This document shows positions 61,276 to 64,000 of a stretch of 64,000 nt of DNA, piece by piece. The first letter of the stretch is position 1; every line of letters starts with the position of its first letter. The DNA comes from JAGVSR01 sp964458265. GTDB lineage: Bacteria > Pseudomonadota > Alphaproteobacteria > Rhizobiales > Hyphomicrobiaceae. The notes below the pieces were generated by a model. That model worked only from the letters and a program-made list of their open reading frames with translations, searched no databases and was not told where the DNA came from. The DNA is taken from NCBI GenBank assembly GCA_964458265.1, contig CAYWIF010000002.1, positions 62,001-126,000 of the forward strand, read 5' to 3'. The position numbers and the translations under genes are program-made.

Positions 61276-61923
61276 ATGCCAAGGCTCAAGCCCGACACGC
61301 AGCGCGCCCGACGCGATCACATTCTCGACGCCGCCGAGCAGTGTTTCGCGCGCGCAGGATTCCACGCCACCAGCATGCAGCACATTTGCCGCGAGGCGGG
61401 CGTCTCACCGGGTGCCCTCTACGTTTACTTCCGGTCGAAAGAGGATTTGATCGCGGGCCTTGCCGAACGCAATCGGCTGGAGTTCCAGGCCCGCTTCGCC
61501 CAACTCGCCGAAGCGACCGATTTCTTCGCCGCACTTGAAGCCATCGGCAACGCCTACTTCGTCGAGGACGAAGCCTACCATCGTCAGATCTGCCTCGAAA
61601 TCGGCATGGAATCGACCCGCAGCGCCACGGTCGGCGAAATCCATCGCTCCGTCGATGACTTCGTTCGTTTGAACTTCGAAACACTGTTCCAGCGCATGAT
61701 CGACGAAGGCCGCATCCGCCCCGCCCACGACGCCGCCGCCCTCGCCAAGGTGTTCATGGTCATCGGCGACGGTCTGTTCTGGCGCAGCGCGGTCGATCGC
61801 TCGTTCGACATGGCAAAGACCATCCCTGATATTGTCGAGGTCATTCGCCAATTGCTCAATCCCGTGGACGCCTCATCGACCCTCCACTCCGCCAAGCCCA
61901 CCGTCGAGGAGGCCGCAGAGTGA
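61276..61923 (+). CDS. TetR/AcrR-family repressor
   Basis: 215 residues. The N-terminal helix-turn-helix is typical (RDHILDAAEQCFARAGFHATS, ICREAGVSPGALYVYFRSKEDL); the C-terminal ligand-binding part is all helical. It probably represses the downstream adaptor and pump genes, with which it overlaps by GTGA. The inducer is unknown. Confidence 0.92.
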   Translation: MPRLKPDTQRARRDHILDAAEQCFARAGFHATSMQHICREAGVSPGALYVYFRSKEDLIAGLAERNRLEFQARFAQLAEATDFFAALEAIGNAYFVEDEAYHRQICLEIGMESTRSATVGEIHRSVDDFVRLNFETLFQRMIDEGRIRPAHDAAALAKVFMVIGDGLFWRSAVDRSFDMAKTIPDIVEVIRQLLNPVDASSTLHSAKPTVEEAAE

Positions 61924-63155
61924 CCCGTTCAAGTCTCATCAAGTCCGGGCTCGCCACAGCCGTCGCCGCCGCGATCTGGGTGACCGGTGCCTATCAGCCC
62001 GTCCTCGACTTCCTTGCCCACCGCTCTGCGAAGACCGAGAAAATGACCACCGTTGCACCGCCGGCGGTGACGGTGAGCCGGGTCGCTGTCGCCGACTTCG
62101 TTGAAACGGTGCTCGTCACCGGCTCGCTGATCGCGCGCGAGGAAGTGCTTGTCGCACCCGAAGTCGAAGGGCTGCGCATCATTGAATTGCGCGCTGACCA
62201 AGGCGACACGGTCAAGAAGGGCGATGTCCTCGCCGTTCTGGAAACCGTTACGCTCGACACGCAACTCGCCCAGAACCACGCCAACCTCGAACGCAGCACG
62301 GCCGCCATTGCGCAGGCCAACAGTCAAATCGTGGAGGTTCAGGCGCGGCTGACGGAAGCCAAAGCGCAGCTCGAACGCGCTCAACCTCTCACCAAGCAAG
62401 GCTATCTCTCCGAATCCACCCTCGACGCACGCACCGCCGCCAAGCGCTCGCTCGAGGCGTTGCTCGTCTCCGCGCAAAGCGGGCTCCGCGCCGCCGAGGC
62501 CGAAAAAGTGCAGCTTGAAGCCGCCCGCCGCGAACTCGATTGGCGGCGCTCGCGCTCGCAAATCCGCGCACCCGTCGACGGCATCATCAGCCGCCGGTCC
62601 GCGCACATTGGCGGCATCGCAACTGCGGTCGGATTGGCTGCCGGCGACCCGATGTTCCGCATCGTCCAGAACGGCGAAATTGAACTCGACGCCGAAGTTG
62701 GCGAATCTCAGCTCCGCAAGCTGAAGGTCGGACAGACCGCGGCAATCACGATCGCCGATGGATCGTCGACGACCGGCAAAGTGCGCCTCATCTCGCCCGA
62801 AGTGGACAACACCACGCGCCTCGGCCGCGTGCGCATTTTCATCGGCGCCGATGAAAAGTTGCGCGTAGGAAGCTTTGCAAGCGGTCAGGTCGAAACCGCG
62901 CGCCAGCGCGGCCTCGCGATCCCTGTGTCCGCCGTCAGCACCTCAGGCAACGCCGCAACGGTCCTCGTGCTCGACGACAATACGGTCCGCGAACGCAACA
63001 TCGAAACAGGCCTGACCTCGGCGGGACTGATCGAAGTCCGCAATGGGGTCGCCGAAGGCGAGCGCGTCATCTCGCGGGCCGGCACGTTCTTACAGGACGG
63101 CGACATCGTACGCCCCATCGACACCGCCACCCGCGCCGTGAGTGAAGCCCGATGA
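61920..63155 (+). CDS. RND efflux periplasmic adaptor (HlyD/AcrA type)
   Basis: 411 residues from GTG 61920, overlapping the TetR stop. A membrane-spanning start without a lipobox cysteine, lipoyl half (APEVEGLRIIELRADQGDTVKKGDVLAVLE), coiled-coil hairpin (LAQNHANLERSTAAIAQ to RREL), returning lipoyl half (IRAPVDGIISRRSAHIG) and beta-barrel/membrane-proximal domains. It bridges the inner-membrane pump and an outer-membrane channel not encoded here. Confidence 0.93.
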   Translation: MTRSSLIKSGLATAVAAAIWVTGAYQPVLDFLAHRSAKTEKMTTVAPPAVTVSRVAVADFVETVLVTGSLIAREEVLVAPEVEGLRIIELRADQGDTVKKGDVLAVLETVTLDTQLAQNHANLERSTAAIAQANSQIVEVQARLTEAKAQLERAQPLTKQGYLSESTLDARTAAKRSLEALLVSAQSGLRAAEAEKVQLEAARRELDWRRSRSQIRAPVDGIISRRSAHIGGIATAVGLAAGDPMFRIVQNGEIELDAEVGESQLRKLKVGQTAAITIADGSSTTGKVRLISPEVDNTTRLGRVRIFIGADEKLRVGSFASGQVETARQRGLAIPVSAVSTSGNAATVLVLDDNTVRERNIETGLTSAGLIEVRNGVAEGERVISRAGTFLQDGDIVRPIDTATRAVSEAR

Positions 63156-64000
63156 GTGACGTCTCGCGCATCAACTTTTCGGCCTACTCGATCCGCAAGC
63201 CATTGCCTGCGATCCTGCTGTTTGTCGTTCTGATCTTTTTGGGGATCATGAGCTTCAAGTCGCTGCCGGTCACGCGCTTTCCCAACATCGACATTCCGCT
63301 AATCCAGGTCACGATCACCCAGTCCGGCGCGACCCCGGCCGAACTGGAAACGCAAGTTTCCAAACTCGTCGAGGATGCGGTCGCCAACATCACCGGCGTC
63401 AAGCATCTGATCTCGTCCTTGAGCGATGGGTCATCGACAACGGTGATCGAGTTCCGGCTGGAAATTGATACCGACCGTGCCTTGAACGACGTCAAGGACG
63501 CGATCGAAAAAATCCGCCCGGAGTTGCCGCGAACCATCGACGAACCGACAATCCAGCGGATCGATGTCGAAGGACAGGCGATCGTGGCTTACGCGGCCGT
63601 GTCGCCGGGCATGACTCTGGAGCAGCTTTCCTGGCACGTCGATGACGTCATCAAGCGCGAACTGCTCGTCGTGAAGGGCGTCGGCCGCGTTGAGCGCTAC
63701 GGTGGCGTAAAGCGCGAGATTCGCGTCCTTCTCGATCCCGACCGCCTGCTCGCGTACGGTGTAACGGCCGCCGACATCAACCGGCAGGTCCGCGCCACGA
63801 ACGTCGATATCGGCTCCGGCCGCGGCGAGGTCGGTCAGCAGGAGCAGGCGATCCGCATCCTGGCCGGCGCCAAGACCGTAGCCGAACTTGCCGAGACGAA
63901 AATCGCAATCGCCGGTGGCCGCTATGTGCGCCTCTCCGACCTCGGCCGCGTTCTCGACGACGCGGAGGAAGCACGATCCTTCGCGCGCCTCGACGGCCAG
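63152..64000 (+). CDS. RND efflux transporter permease, N-terminal part (cut by window end)
   Basis: 283 codons from ATG 63152, which overlaps the adaptor stop (ATGA); the frame is open to the last base. AYSIRKPLPAILLFVVLIFLG is the first membrane segment, followed by the porter-domain patterns LPVTRFPNIDIP, VTITQSGATPAELETQVSKLVEDAV and GVGRVERYGGVKREIRVLLDP. It is a proton-driven exporter of the AcrB/MdtB class; the substrate is unknown. Confidence 0.95.
   Translation, partial: MSDVSRINFSAYSIRKPLPAILLFVVLIFLGIMSFKSLPVTRFPNIDIPLIQVTITQSGATPAELETQVSKLVEDAVANITGVKHLISSLSDGSSTTVIEFRLEIDTDRALNDVKDAIEKIRPELPRTIDEPTIQRIDVEGQAIVAYAAVSPGMTLEQLSWHVDDVIKRELLVVKGVGRVERYGGVKREIRVLLDPDRLLAYGVTAADINRQVRATNVDIGSGRGEVGQQEQAIRILAGAKTVAELAETKIAIAGGRYVRLSDLGRVLDDAEEARSFARLDGQ

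Overview
The window is a stretch of high-GC alphaproteobacterial chromosome, most likely from the order Hyphomicrobiales (Rhizobiales) and perhaps Hyphomicrobium-like. The evidence is the gene set and order: a CcrM-type cell-cycle methylase with a CtrA-like box, a split b/b' ATP synthase operon (atpI-B-E-F'-F), a ctaC-D-B-(small)-G-E aa3 oxidase cluster followed by DUF983, SURF1, thrC, an M16 peptidase and a GNAT gene, an ispH-thrB-rnhA operon, and IalB, phasin, BcsS and YqgE proteins. Almost everything looks like core chromosome. I saw no transposase, integrase, phage gene, CRISPR array, rRNA or tRNA. A run of exactly 100 N at 30348-30447 is a scaffold gap, so linkage between smc and the atp operon is not proven.

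Layout. 1-5517: end of panB, a YfgM-like TPR protein, bamB, a THUMP-type RNA methyltransferase, and convergent prfC. 5997-9211: a CHASE2 adenylate cyclase facing a FecR-domain protein tail to tail. 9316-11575: a cation diffusion facilitator, a YdjM-like membrane hydrolase and a small membrane protein. 11665-17427: glyS, an HTH regulator, an ABC-F ATPase and rnhB. 17604-19874: a large unrecognised membrane protein and a small PepSY-like secreted protein. 20153-23401: ccrM and a NarL-type two-component pair. 23408-30344: mutY, a DUF721/DciA gene, two DsbA-like oxidoreductases and smc.

30606-33342: the F0 sector of ATP synthase. 33425-36721: a lipoprotein, then ispH-thrB-rnhA. 36940-39035: a TadE/TadG pair. 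39097-41276: a peroxiredoxin, a DsbD-N-like periplasmic protein and YqgE. 41335-55273, all on the minus strand: the cytochrome oxidase cluster, thrC, an M16 peptidase, a GNAT enzyme and a very large 7TM-PAS-GGDEF-EAL protein. 55817-60893: IalB, a phasin, BcsS, and an ECF sigma factor paired with a membrane-anchored von Willebrand A protein. 61276-64000: a TetR-HlyD-RND efflux operon cut by the window end.

Genes that probably work together: the aa3 oxidase structural and assembly genes (ctaB for heme, ctaG for CuB, SURF1 for heme a insertion) with the F0 genes; bamB and the TPR protein in envelope assembly; the tandem DsbA proteins in periplasmic thiol chemistry; ECF sigma and vWA protein as a likely regulatory unit; TetR, adaptor and RND pump as a self-regulated efflux operon. 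Many junctions are 4-nt start/stop overlaps (GTGA, ATGA, TTGA), which implies translational coupling.

The window does not contain an obvious new defence or mobile system. The items most deserving a second look are the 629-residue membrane protein without a recognisable family, the cyclase/FecR pair, the ECF/vWA unit, the degenerate c-di-GMP protein, a codon-usage island inside glyS, and several regulatory sequences (CtrA-like box, TetR-like operator, atpE-atpF' hairpins, prfC leader hairpin).
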